Positions 1 through 5,736 of a stretch of DNA of 7,254 nucleotides are shown piece after piece. A model generated the notes under the pieces. It was not told the origin of the DNA, searched no databases, and saw only the letters and a program-made list of their open reading frames with translations. The stretch's first letter is position 1; every line of letters starts with the position of its first letter. The stretch is from an uncultured Lachnospiraceae bacterium (GTDB taxonomy: Bacteria > Bacillota > Clostridia > Lachnospirales > Lachnospiraceae). The position numbers and the translations under genes are program-made. The stretch lies in NCBI GenBank assembly GCA_934418055.1, contig CAKRWX010000121.1, forward strand, positions 1-7,254. The letters are read 5' to 3'.

Positions 1-731
1 TCTTTCTTCTCCTGGATCTCCAGTTCCCGCAGCTGGTTATTTAACTGGATTACTGCCATAGGCTCGATAAACAGGGTTGATCCGGTGGAAGACTGGTCGT
101 GAACCATACCTGGCACCTGGCCCTTGTACTCGGATTTTACCGGAAGGCAGTACCGACCATCACGCATGGTGATTACGGCGTCCTGCAGGTAGGTACGGCT
201 GGAGTTCAAGATGGAATTTAACTGGGTATGCACCTTATCGTTGATGGCCTTCATGGAACGGCGCACCTTGTGCAGTCCTGGACTTGCCTCATCGCTGACC
301 TCGTCCTCGGAGAGGATGCAGCGCTTGATCTCATTATTTAATGGAGTCAGTGGTTCTAACAGGCGGAACATTTCCTCCAAAGAATCCTCATATTCGTCAT
401 CGTCCTCGTGACGGCCATAAGCCTTGGCTCTGGCGGCGATGGTCAGCATGGAGCTGATGGCTAACAGTTCCGTAATATTTAAAGAACTGCCGATCTCCAG
501 GCGTTTTAAAGAACCGCCCACATCCTTCAGTCCCGTAAAGGAAATACTGCCTTTCTGGCGGACTCTGGTCAGGGCGTCAGAAGTTTCTTTCTGCATCTGG
601 CGGATCTCATGGACGTCGATGGACGGAACCAGGTTCCGGCATAAGTCCCGGCCCAGAGGAGAGGACGCATAGGTCTCTAACTGGGCGATGATCTTGTTAT
701 ATTCCAATGTTTTTAATGATTTTGTGTTCAT
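1..731 (-). CDS. mutS2: MutS2 family protein, N-terminal 243 residues (3' end outside window)
   Basis: This is the start of a MutS2 protein, read on the minus strand from ATG at 731-729 and open to the window edge. MutS2 proteins are usually close to 780-800 residues, so about 30% is visible: the N-terminal core and clamp part. The Walker ATPase and C-terminal Smr nuclease domains would lie beyond position 1. The protein begins MNTKSLKTLEYNKII, a typical MutS2 opening. The most diagnostic stretch is residues 189-224, containing MRDGRYCLPVK, then VHDQSSTGSTLFIEP. A GAGG site lies 8 nt before the ATG. In the family, MutS2 is a dimeric ATPase that suppresses homologous recombination in some bacteria, and in Bacillus subtilis it acts on collided ribosomes. 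Which role holds here cannot be told. It is divergent from the flavoprotein gene. Identification is confident; function is inferred from the family. Confidence 0.95.
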   Translation of the reverse strand, partial: MNTKSLKTLEYNKIIAQLETYASSPLGRDLCRNLVPSIDVHEIRQMQKETSDALTRVRQKGSISFTGLKDVGGSLKRLEIGSSLNITELLAISSMLTIAARAKAYGRHEDDDEYEDSLEEMFRLLEPLTPLNNEIKRCILSEDEVSDEASPGLHKVRRSMKAINDKVHTQLNSILNSSRTYLQDAVITMRDGRYCLPVKSEYKGQVPGMVHDQSSTGSTLFIEPMAVIQLNNQLRELEIQEKK

Positions 732-788
732 AATTAAATCCTCGATTTTGTTTCAATCCTTGTTGCGTGATGCGCGTGTTGTACGCGG

Positions 789-823
789 TAGTCAGCCAGT
801 GACACAGGAATACGGACTGACTA
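789..823 (-). repeat. Inverted repeat in the mutS2 leader
   Basis: TAGTCAG (789-795) and CTGACTA (817-823) form a perfect 7-bp inverted repeat with 21 nt between the arms. It falls almost exactly at the expected start of the mutS2 transcript, given the -10 element at 831-836. The RNA would therefore begin with a hairpin, about 60 nt before the mutS2 ribosome site. A smaller hairpin (CGCGT 773-777 with ACGCG 783-787) follows. A 5' stabilising hairpin or an operator are both possible; neither is demonstrated. Confidence 0.4.
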
Positions 824-830
824 TGGATTC

Positions 831-839
831 ATTATAGCA
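831..839 (-). promoter_or_regulatory. Extended -10 promoter for mutS2
   Basis: On the minus strand the sequence reads TGCTATAAT, a perfect extended -10 (TGn plus TATAAT, with TATAAT at 836-831). No good -35 is visible at the usual distance, as expected for extended -10 promoters. Transcription would start near 824 and leave a leader of about 93 nt before the mutS2 ATG. It is divergent from, and about 70 bp away from, the flavoprotein promoter. Confidence 0.65.
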
Positions 840-902
840 TAAGTAAGTAGTGGAAAGATACCCATTTTTCAGATGTGTTGTATTTGAGAAAGTACAGATT
901 TT

Positions 903-926
903 ATATTGACATTAATTTAACAATAT
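903..926. promoter_or_regulatory. Putative Rex-type operator over the flavoprotein promoter
   Basis: A palindrome with perfect outer arms (ATATTG 903-908, CAATAT 921-926) surrounds an AT-rich centre. The inner 18 bp, TTGACATTAATTTAACAA (906-923), match the clostridial Rex consensus TTGTTAANNNNTTAACAA at 11 of 14 fixed positions. The right half is perfect; the left half matches 4 of 7. Rex is an NADH/NAD+-sensing repressor of fermentative and anaerobic respiratory genes. The site contains the whole -35 and most of the spacer of the promoter below, so binding should block RNA polymerase. The match is seen; identity of the regulator is inferred. Confidence 0.5.
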
Positions 927-934
927 GCTAAGCT
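906..934 (+). promoter_or_regulatory. SigA promoter of the flavoprotein gene
   Basis: A consensus -35 TTGACA (906-911) is followed after 17 nt by a weak -10 TAAGCT (929-934). That -10 is helped by an extended TGC directly before it (926-928). The start would be near 941, giving a leader of about 38 nt that ends in the ribosome site AGAGGAG (964-970), 8 nt before the ATG at 979. Confidence 0.7.
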
Positions 935-978
935 AGCCATCGCCTTAAAAAGATTTTTGTTTTAGAGGAGAGAAAATT

Positions 979-2832
979 ATGAGAAAAATTGGTAAAAAAT
1001 TAGTTAGTGTAGCAATGACAGCGGCTATGGTAGCTTCTTTAACTGCCTGCGGCGGCAATAAGGCGGCAGAGACAACCGCTGTGGAAACAACTGCAGAGGC
1101 AACAACAGAAGCAGCTACCGAAGCAGAGACAAAAGCAGAAACTGCTGAGAATCAGCAGGCAGATATCGTAGTCATCGGTGCCGGCGGCGCTGGTATGACC
1201 GCAGCCATCCAGGCAGTGCAGGACGGCGCAACAGACGTGGTTCTGTTAGAGAAGATGCCGATCACAGGCGGCAACACCACCCGTTCTACTGGCGGATTAA
1301 ACGCTTGTGGAACCAAGTATCAGGAGGCGGAAGGCATTGAGGACTCCGTTGACTTATTCGTGGAAGATACCATGAAGGGCGGCAAAGAGTTAAATGACAA
1401 AGCGTTAGTAACCGAGATGGCAGAAAATTCTGCAGACGCGGTTGACTGGGTTAATGAGATCGGCGGCGATTTAAGCGTTGTTGGTATGTTCGGTGGCGCA
1501 AGCGTGAAACGTATCCACAGACCATCCGATACTTCCGCAGTAGGCCCGATGTTAGTAAACGCTTTAAATAATAAAGTGGCAGAGTTAAATATTCCAGTTC
1601 TGTTACAGACCAAGGCTGAGAAGATCCTGGTTGACGAGAACGGAGCTGTTTCTGGTGTAACTGCAACAGACAAAGATGGCAATGAGTTCACCATCGACTG
1701 TACCGCAGTGGTTCTGGCAACCGGTGGTTTCGGCGCAAATGCAGAGATGGTTGAGGAGTACAATCCGAAGTTAGCTGGTTTTGGAACCACCAACCATGCA
1801 GGCGCAACTGGCGATGGCATTGAGATGGCAAAAGAGCTGGGTGTTCAGTTTGTAGATATGGATCAGATCCAGACTCACCCAACCGTTAACCCAGATACCC
1901 AGACTATGTACACCGAGGGTGTCCGTGGTAACGGCGCAATCCTGGTAAATAAAGAAGGCAAACGTTTTGTTAATGAGTTAGAGACCCGTGATGTGGTATC
2001 CGCAGCCATCTTAGAGCAGACTGACGGCCAGTGCTACATGGTATTTGACCAGGCAGTCAGAGACAGCTTAAAGGCCATCGAGAGCTACATCAACGCAGGT
2101 ATCGTAACCGAGGCTCAGACTCCAGAAGAGTTAGGTGAGGCACTTGGCATTGACGGCGCAGCGCTGGCTGAGACTTTAAGCACTTACGCAGCAGCACAGG
2201 AAGCTGGCAATGACGCAGAGTTCGGCCGTGAGAGCATGGAGGTTCCGTTAACTGAGGCTCCATATTACGCAGCATTATGTGCTCCAGCAGTTCATCACAC
2301 CATGGGCGGCGTGAAGATCAATACCGATTGTGAAGTTCTGAACGAAGAGGGCAATGCAATCCCAGGTCTGTTCGCAGCAGGTGAGGTAACTGGAGGAATC
2401 CACGGTGCTAACCGTCTGGGCGGCAACGCAGTAACCGATATCGTAGTCTTTGGCCGTATCGCAGGTTCTTCCGCAGAGAAGTACGTTCTGGCCAATGGCG
2501 GCAACACCGATCCTGAGATCACCGCAGCAGCTTCTGAGGAAGCAGCAGCTCCAGCAGTTCAGGGTGATTATAAAGACGGCGTATACGAGGGAACCGGTAA
2601 AGGCAACAACGGTGACATCAAGGTTGAGGTTACCGTAGAAGGCGGCAACATCGTTTCCGTTGTATTAACCGAGCATGGCGAGACTCCTGGTATCTATGAG
2701 GCAGCAGAGAAAGGTGTTGTTGATGAGATCATCAAGAACCAGACTGCTGAGGTAGACGCAGTTTCCGGCGCAACCAATTCCAGTAAAGGTATCATGGAAG
2801 CAGTTTCCAACGCTTTAAGCGAGGCAAAATAA
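979..2832 (+). CDS. Lipoprotein FAD-dependent fumarate-reductase-like flavoprotein with C-terminal FMN_bind domain
   Basis: A 617-residue secreted reductase of the fumarate/urocanate reductase (flavocytochrome c) family. Residues 1-24 are a lipoprotein signal with lipobox LTAC and Cys24 as lipidation site. A Thr/Ala/Glu-rich tether (about 29-60) leads to the FAD_binding_2 domain (about 62-505), with FAD loop GAGGAG at 67-72. Residues matching the Shewanella Fcc3 fumarate site are present: His300 (HPT), Arg337 (ETRD, the expected proton donor), His439 (HHTMGG) and Arg479 (HGANRLGG). Spacings of 37 and 40 equal those of Fcc3 H365/R402 and H504/R544. A linker (about 514-529) precedes the FMN_bind domain (about 530-612), whose DAVSGAT (593-599) fits the ApbE flavinylation motif with Thr599 as FMN acceptor. 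There is no CxxCH haem motif, so electrons probably pass through the covalent FMN from a membrane donor not encoded here. The start has a strong ribosome site (AGAGGAG, 8 nt spacing). Leucine codons are nearly all TTA or CTG, suggesting high expression. The substrate is inferred; another enoate is possible. Confidence 0.9.
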   Translation: MRKIGKKLVSVAMTAAMVASLTACGGNKAAETTAVETTAEATTEAATEAETKAETAENQQADIVVIGAGGAGMTAAIQAVQDGATDVVLLEKMPITGGNTTRSTGGLNACGTKYQEAEGIEDSVDLFVEDTMKGGKELNDKALVTEMAENSADAVDWVNEIGGDLSVVGMFGGASVKRIHRPSDTSAVGPMLVNALNNKVAELNIPVLLQTKAEKILVDENGAVSGVTATDKDGNEFTIDCTAVVLATGGFGANAEMVEEYNPKLAGFGTTNHAGATGDGIEMAKELGVQFVDMDQIQTHPTVNPDTQTMYTEGVRGNGAILVNKEGKRFVNELETRDVVSAAILEQTDGQCYMVFDQAVRDSLKAIESYINAGIVTEAQTPEELGEALGIDGAALAETLSTYAAAQEAGNDAEFGRESMEVPLTEAPYYAALCAPAVHHTMGGVKINTDCEVLNEEGNAIPGLFAAGEVTGGIHGANRLGGNAVTDIVVFGRIAGSSAEKYVLANGGNTDPEITAAASEEAAAPAVQGDYKDGVYEGTGKGNNGDIKVEVTVEGGNIVSVVLTEHGETPGIYEAAEKGVVDEIIKNQTAEVDAVSGATNSSKGIMEAVSNALSEAK

Positions 2833-2851
2833 TAGAAATTCAGTAATTCAC

Positions 2852-2901
2852 AAAAGAGCCGTGTCAGAAGCAAGAAAAATGATTCTGACACGGCCCTTTT
2901 T
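2852..2901 (+). terminator. Intrinsic terminator of the flavoprotein gene
   Basis: A perfect 12-bp stem (GCCGTGTCAGAA 2858-2869 with TTCTGACACGGC 2883-2894) has a 13-nt loop and is followed by CC and five T (2897-2901). Four A before the stem (2852-2855) mirror the T-tract. It lies 25 nt after the stop codon and isolates the flavoprotein as a single-gene unit. Confidence 0.92.
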
Positions 2902-2964
2902 GCGTTTTAAGGGAAAGTTTGTCAGAAATGCCAGCGCCAGGCGGGATTCTTTCATGTTTTTTGC

Positions 2965-2993
2965 TTGCATAAATACTACACGCATTTTATAAT
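2965..2993 (+). promoter_or_regulatory. SigA promoter of the HtrA-like gene
   Basis: A perfect -10 TATAAT (2988-2993) stands 17 nt after TTGCAT (2965-2970), which keeps the TTG of the -35. Transcription should start near 3000. This argues that the in-frame ATG at exactly 3000 is not a start codon and that the ATG at 3024 is used. Confidence 0.75.
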
Positions 2994-3010
2994 GGAAACA
3001 TGGTCTTGGA

Positions 3011-3018
3011 GAGGAGGT
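3011..3018 (+). promoter_or_regulatory. Ribosome binding site deciding the HtrA-like start
   Basis: GAGGAGGT, a near-perfect anti-16S match, ends 5 nt before the ATG at 3024 and lies downstream of the ATG at 3000. It therefore sets the start at 3024 and removes eight residues from the longest reading. Confidence 0.85.
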
Positions 3019-3023
3019 CGTGT

Positions 3024-4367
3024 ATGCTGGATAAGAAAAATCCTGAAGATGAGCCAAGACAAAAGCGTTCGTTTATCCGGGAAAAAGTGGTGAAGCAGCC
3101 ATTGACCCGCAGACAGGTGCTGTTTCGGGCCGGTTGCGCGGTTTTAGCGGCGGCAGCCTGCGGCGCGGCGGCGGGAACCATGTTTGCGGTGGTCAGTCCT
3201 GTGGCAAACCGTTATCTGGGACAGGAGACGGCAGAGGAAAGCAAAACGATCACCATTCCAAGAGATGAACCGGAGACCAGCGCCCCACCGGAGACTGCTT
3301 CTGAACCTGTGGTTACCAAGCCGGAGCAGACAGAAGAAAGTATGCTGGATTCCGAATCCTTCGAAGAACAGGTTCAGGAAATCATTTCCAATTATGAATA
3401 TACAACGGGAGATTTTGCGTCTATTTATACAGGTTTGAAGGATGTGGTGGCAGAGGCGGATCACGGAATTGTGACGGTGCATTCGGTAAAACATGGTCTG
3501 GACTGGTTTGATAATCCGGTGGAGACCAGCGGTCTGTACGCAGGAGCTGTGATCGGTTCGACTCCACAGGAATATCTGATCTTAGTGCCAGACGGCGCAG
3601 TGGAAAATGCAGACTCCATCAAGGTTACATTTGCTGACGGCAGCGAGGTGGACGGAAGTATCCGGCAGATGGACCAGGTGTCTGGGATGGCTATGGTCAG
3701 TGTCCGGACGGAGATGTTAAATGAAAGTACCGCGGATAGTTTGTCCCTGATTCCGCTGGGGAATTCTTACAGTGTCCGTCAGGGGGATCCGGTCATTGCA
3801 GTGGGAGCGCCTGCGGGAATCGTTCATTCCAGTACCTACGGATTTATTTCCTATGTGGTGAAAAATGTACAGGTGCCAGATGGAATGACCAGGCTGTTGC
3901 TGGCAGACATCAACGGCGACGCGCCGACCGGAACGTTCCTTCTGAATCTGAACGGACAGATGATCGGCTGGGTAACGAATGATTATGACAATGACCAGCT
4001 GACCAATCTTACTACCGCCATGGCGATTTCCGATTATAAGACGATTCTGGAGAAGATGTCCAATGGCATTGCGGCTCCATATCTGGGAATCCGCGGACAG
4101 GAAGTCAGCACGGCCATGGAGGAGAATGGCATGCCGTCAGGCGTTTATGTGGCGGATTGCATTCAGAACGGCCCGGCTTACAATGCGGGAATCCAGAACG
4201 GTGATATTGTTGTGAAAATTGGGGAGAAAGAGATTTCTTCCATGAAAGATTATGAAAATCAGCTGGAAAATCTGCGTCAGGGAGATACCGTGACTGTGAC
4301 GGTTCAGAGAAAGAGCGTGAATGAATATAAAGAATTAGAGTATCAGGTGAATGTGGGAGCCAGGTAA
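3024..4367 (+). CDS. Membrane-anchored HtrA/DegP-like protein with PDZ domain, catalytic triad absent
   Basis: A 447-residue protein built like HtrA. It has a basic cytoplasmic N-terminus (1-31), one Ala/Gly-rich membrane segment (about 32-57), a Pro/Glu/Thr-rich extracytoplasmic linker (about 65-110), a trypsin-like domain (about 125-345) and a C-terminal PDZ domain (about 350-447, with YLGIRG at 353-358). The trypsin-like domain can be aligned by its landmarks, but all three catalytic positions differ. The TNxHVV loop reads VPDGAVENAD, with Gly191 where His is expected. The DLAV strand reads GMAM, with Gly221 for Asp. The GNSGGPL nucleophile loop reads APTGTFLLN, with Thr302 for Ser. It is therefore predicted to be a non-proteolytic relative that may bind exposed peptides or C-termini through the PDZ domain at the outer membrane face. 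The reading frame is intact and well started, so it is not a decaying pseudogene. yhaM follows after 44 bp, suggesting partial cotranscription. Family is confident; loss of activity rests on by-eye alignment. Confidence 0.85.
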   Translation: MLDKKNPEDEPRQKRSFIREKVVKQPLTRRQVLFRAGCAVLAAAACGAAAGTMFAVVSPVANRYLGQETAEESKTITIPRDEPETSAPPETASEPVVTKPEQTEESMLDSESFEEQVQEIISNYEYTTGDFASIYTGLKDVVAEADHGIVTVHSVKHGLDWFDNPVETSGLYAGAVIGSTPQEYLILVPDGAVENADSIKVTFADGSEVDGSIRQMDQVSGMAMVSVRTEMLNESTADSLSLIPLGNSYSVRQGDPVIAVGAPAGIVHSSTYGFISYVVKNVQVPDGMTRLLLADINGDAPTGTFLLNLNGQMIGWVTNDYDNDQLTNLTTAMAISDYKTILEKMSNGIAAPYLGIRGQEVSTAMEENGMPSGVYVADCIQNGPAYNAGIQNGDIVVKIGEKEISSMKDYENQLENLRQGDTVTVTVQRKSVNEYKELEYQVNVGAR

Positions 4368-4380
4368 ACGCCTGGCTCTT
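4357..4380 (+). terminator. Hairpin over the HtrA-like stop codon, weak terminator or attenuator
   Basis: GAGCCAGG (4357-4364) pairs perfectly with CCTGGCTC (4371-4378), and the 6-nt loop TAAACG contains the stop codon. Only CTCTT follows instead of a real T-tract, so termination should be weak. Ribosomes finishing the upstream gene would melt the stem. Lying in the 44-bp gap before yhaM, it may adjust rather than block readthrough. Confidence 0.45.
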
Positions 4381-4411
4381 CCAACTTTGCTATGAAAATG
4401 AGGGAGAATAT

Positions 4412-5359
4412 ATGAAGTATATTGACAGTTTGAGAGAGGGCATGAGAATTTCTGAGGTTTATCTGTGCAAAAGCAAACAGATTGCCCAGACCAAAGCAGG
4501 AAAGGATTATGGCAATTTAGTTCTGCAGGATAAGACCGGAACCATTGATTCCAAGATCTGGGATTTAGGTTCTCCAGGCATCTGCAATTTCGAGGCCATG
4601 GACTATGTGGCGGTGGACGCCGACGTGACCATGTTCCAGGGCAACAACCAGTTAAATATCCGCCGGATTCGTGTGGCGGACGAGGGCGAGTACGTTCCGG
4701 CGGACTATCTTCCGGTTTCCACCAAGGATATCCCGAAGATGTACGAGGAGTTAGTTGGATATGTGAAATCCATCAAGAACCCGTATCTGAACCAGCTGGC
4801 GTCCAGCTATTTCGTGGATGATCCGGCATTTGCCAAGGCATTCCAGTTCCACAGTGCAGCCAAGAGCGTTCATCACGGTTTCGTGGGTGGACTGTTGGAG
4901 CATACCTTAAGCGTGGTGAAAATGTGTGATTATTTTGCTGGATTTTATAAGGAGATCAATCGCGATCTGCTTCTGACGGCGGCTATGTTCCATGATATCG
5001 GAAAGACCAAAGAGCTGTCCGTATTCCCGGAAAATGATTATACTGATGACGGCCAGTTATTAGGTCACATCATCATTGGCACCGAGATGGTAGCCGACCG
5101 GATCCGTCAGATCCCGGATTTCCCGGAGAAACTGGCAGTGGAATTAAAGCATTGCATTCTGGCCCATCACGGTGAGCTGGAGTACGGTTCCCCGAAGAAA
5201 CCGGCATTATTAGAAGCTATGGCATTAAACCTGGCGGACAATGCAGATGCCAAGATGGAGACCATGATCGAGGTACTGCGTGGTGCTGGAACGAACCAGG
5301 GTTGGCTGGGATATAACCGGCTTTTGGAGACCAATATTCGGAAAACGACAGAAATTTAA
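4412..5359 (+). CDS. yhaM: 3'-5' exoribonuclease YhaM (OB-fold plus HD domain)
   Basis: A 315-residue protein matching YhaM in length (B. subtilis YhaM is about 314) and domain order. An N-terminal OB-fold nucleic-acid-binding domain (about 12-90, including DYGNLVLQDKTGTIDSKIWD) is followed by an HD metal-dependent phosphohydrolase domain (about 150-300). Visible metal-ligand candidates are His154/His155, His164 (GLLEHT), the His194-Asp195 pair (MFHDIGK), His219 (GHIIIG), His252/His253 (AHHGELEYGSP) and Asp277 or nearby acidic residues (LADNADA). In the family, YhaM is a cytoplasmic Mn2+-dependent enzyme trimming RNA, and single-stranded DNA, from the 3' end. The start follows GAGGGAG with about 5 nt spacing. 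No separate promoter is evident in the 44-bp gap, so it is probably transcribed with the HtrA-like gene. The terminator at 5458-5508 is the likely end of the unit. Confidence 0.95.
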   Translation: MKYIDSLREGMRISEVYLCKSKQIAQTKAGKDYGNLVLQDKTGTIDSKIWDLGSPGICNFEAMDYVAVDADVTMFQGNNQLNIRRIRVADEGEYVPADYLPVSTKDIPKMYEELVGYVKSIKNPYLNQLASSYFVDDPAFAKAFQFHSAAKSVHHGFVGGLLEHTLSVVKMCDYFAGFYKEINRDLLLTAAMFHDIGKTKELSVFPENDYTDDGQLLGHIIIGTEMVADRIRQIPDFPEKLAVELKHCILAHHGELEYGSPKKPALLEAMALNLADNADAKMETMIEVLRGAGTNQGWLGYNRLLETNIRKTTEI

Positions 5360-5457
5360 GAAAATCCTGGGATTTAGAAATTGTGAAAAACGCCTGAGGC
5401 GGAATGATTTCCGTCAAAGATCAAAGTGGCAGATAACAACATAAGGGTAGACAGGGG

Positions 5458-5508
5458 AAAAGGGCTGTCAGCAGAATCCGTGAGCGGGAAACTGCGACAA
5501 CCCTTTTT
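5458..5508 (+). terminator. Intrinsic terminator after yhaM
   Basis: AAAAGGGCTGTC (5458-5469) pairs with GACAACCCTTTT (5496-5507) with a single C-A mismatch. The stem continues inward through GCAG/CTGC after a one-base bulge, and a small CCG-TGAG-CGG hairpin caps it. Five T (5504-5508) complete it. The same CTGTC can instead pair with an upstream GACAG (5450-5454), so an alternative fold exists. It lies about 100 nt after the yhaM stop. Confidence 0.85.
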
Positions 5509-5515
5509 AGGAGGT

Positions 5516-5593
5516 ATGTTGTATGTTTTTTACAATGTATATATGAAGCGTGCTACTTTCCGTGGGGGTGGAGTTGGCCCGCCTTGTTGTTAG
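5516..5593 (+). CDS. 25-codon ORF behind a perfect AGGAGG (possible leader peptide or gene relic)
   Basis: AGGAGG (5509-5514) follows directly on the T-tract of the preceding terminator. The ATG at 5516 lies only 1 nt after it, too close for efficient initiation. The ATG at 5523 has ideal 8-nt spacing but opens a frame of only seven codons ending at 5546. The 5516 frame gives a 25-residue peptide whose second half is MKRATFRGGGVGPPCC (5543-5593), ending within the next hairpin. No function is assigned. The strong ribosome site without a proper gene suggests a leader peptide, a frameshifted or truncated gene start, or coincidence. Translation is uncertain. Confidence 0.2.
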   Translation: MLYVFYNVYMKRATFRGGGVGPPCC

Positions 5594-5642
5594 TCGAACC
5601 CGGCAACGGTTGCGCGCTGGTTGCCGCCGGACTCAGGTTTTT
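5582..5642 (+). terminator. GC-rich terminator-like stem-loop
   Basis: CGGCAAC (5601-5607) pairs with GTTGCCG (5620-5626) around a 12-nt loop. Outer helices AGTC/GACT (5592-5595 with 5630-5633) and CCT/AGG (5582-5584 with 5635-5637) extend it, and TTTTT (5638-5642) follows immediately. Internal loops make it less regular than the terminator at 5458. With that terminator it brackets a 134-bp segment that could be a short transcript. It could also be the 3' part of a structured RNA. Confidence 0.45.
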
Positions 5643-5648
5643 GTAAAA

Positions 5649-5677
5649 GTTGGAGATAAAGGCCTTTCATCTTCAAC
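5649..5677 (+). repeat. Inverted repeat / hairpin
   Basis: GTTGGAGAT (5649-5657) pairs with ATCTTCAAC (5669-5677) with one G-T wobble, and the loop contains the self-complementary AAAGGCCTTT (5658-5667). No good T-tract follows (TTCATCTTATGG), so it is not called a terminator. Confidence 0.45.
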
Positions 5678-5707
5678 TTCATCTTATGGTTATACTATAC
5701 CAGGCAA

Positions 5708-5736
5708 TTGTGAATAGAGTTTGTTGAAACCATAAA
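5708..5736 (+). promoter_or_regulatory. Candidate weak promoter for rlmD
   Basis: TTGTGA (5708-5713) and CATAAA (5731-5736) are 17 nt apart, each matching four of six consensus bases. An overlapping alternative is TTGTTG (5721-5726), 17 nt, TAAATT (5744-5749). The terminators upstream make a promoter somewhere in 5680-5830 likely, but neither candidate stands out. Confidence 0.25.

Noticed and set aside
211..672. Plus-strand ORFs opposite mutS2
   Set aside because: They are low-complexity Ser/Arg-rich translations antisense to clear MutS2 motifs.
1320..1820. Minus-strand ORF of 166 codons inside the flavoprotein gene
   Set aside because: It lies wholly opposite a confidently identified domain, has no ribosome site or recognisable motif, and is explained by codon composition of the true strand.
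979..2832. Cytochrome domain in the flavoprotein
   Set aside because: No CxxCH motif exists in the protein. The few cysteines are the lipobox Cys and isolated residues.
3000..3023. In-frame ATG at 3000 as start of the HtrA-like gene (eight more residues)
   Set aside because: It coincides with the predicted transcription start 7 nt after TATAAT, has no ribosome site, and would place GAGGAGG inside the coding sequence. The ATG at 3024 has ideal spacing.
3105..3200. Twin-arginine (Tat) signal in the HtrA-like protein (LTRRQVLFRAG before a hydrophobic stretch)
   Set aside because: The motif lacks the usual Phe after TRRx, no cofactor-containing domain needs Tat, and the hydrophobic stretch has no clear cleavage site. 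A plain membrane anchor fits better.
5560..5585. T-box-like sequence (GGGGGTGGAGTTGG)
   Set aside because: It lacks the T-box core NCCNC and ACCGCG, has no specifier stem upstream, and no aminoacyl-tRNA synthetase or amino-acid gene follows.
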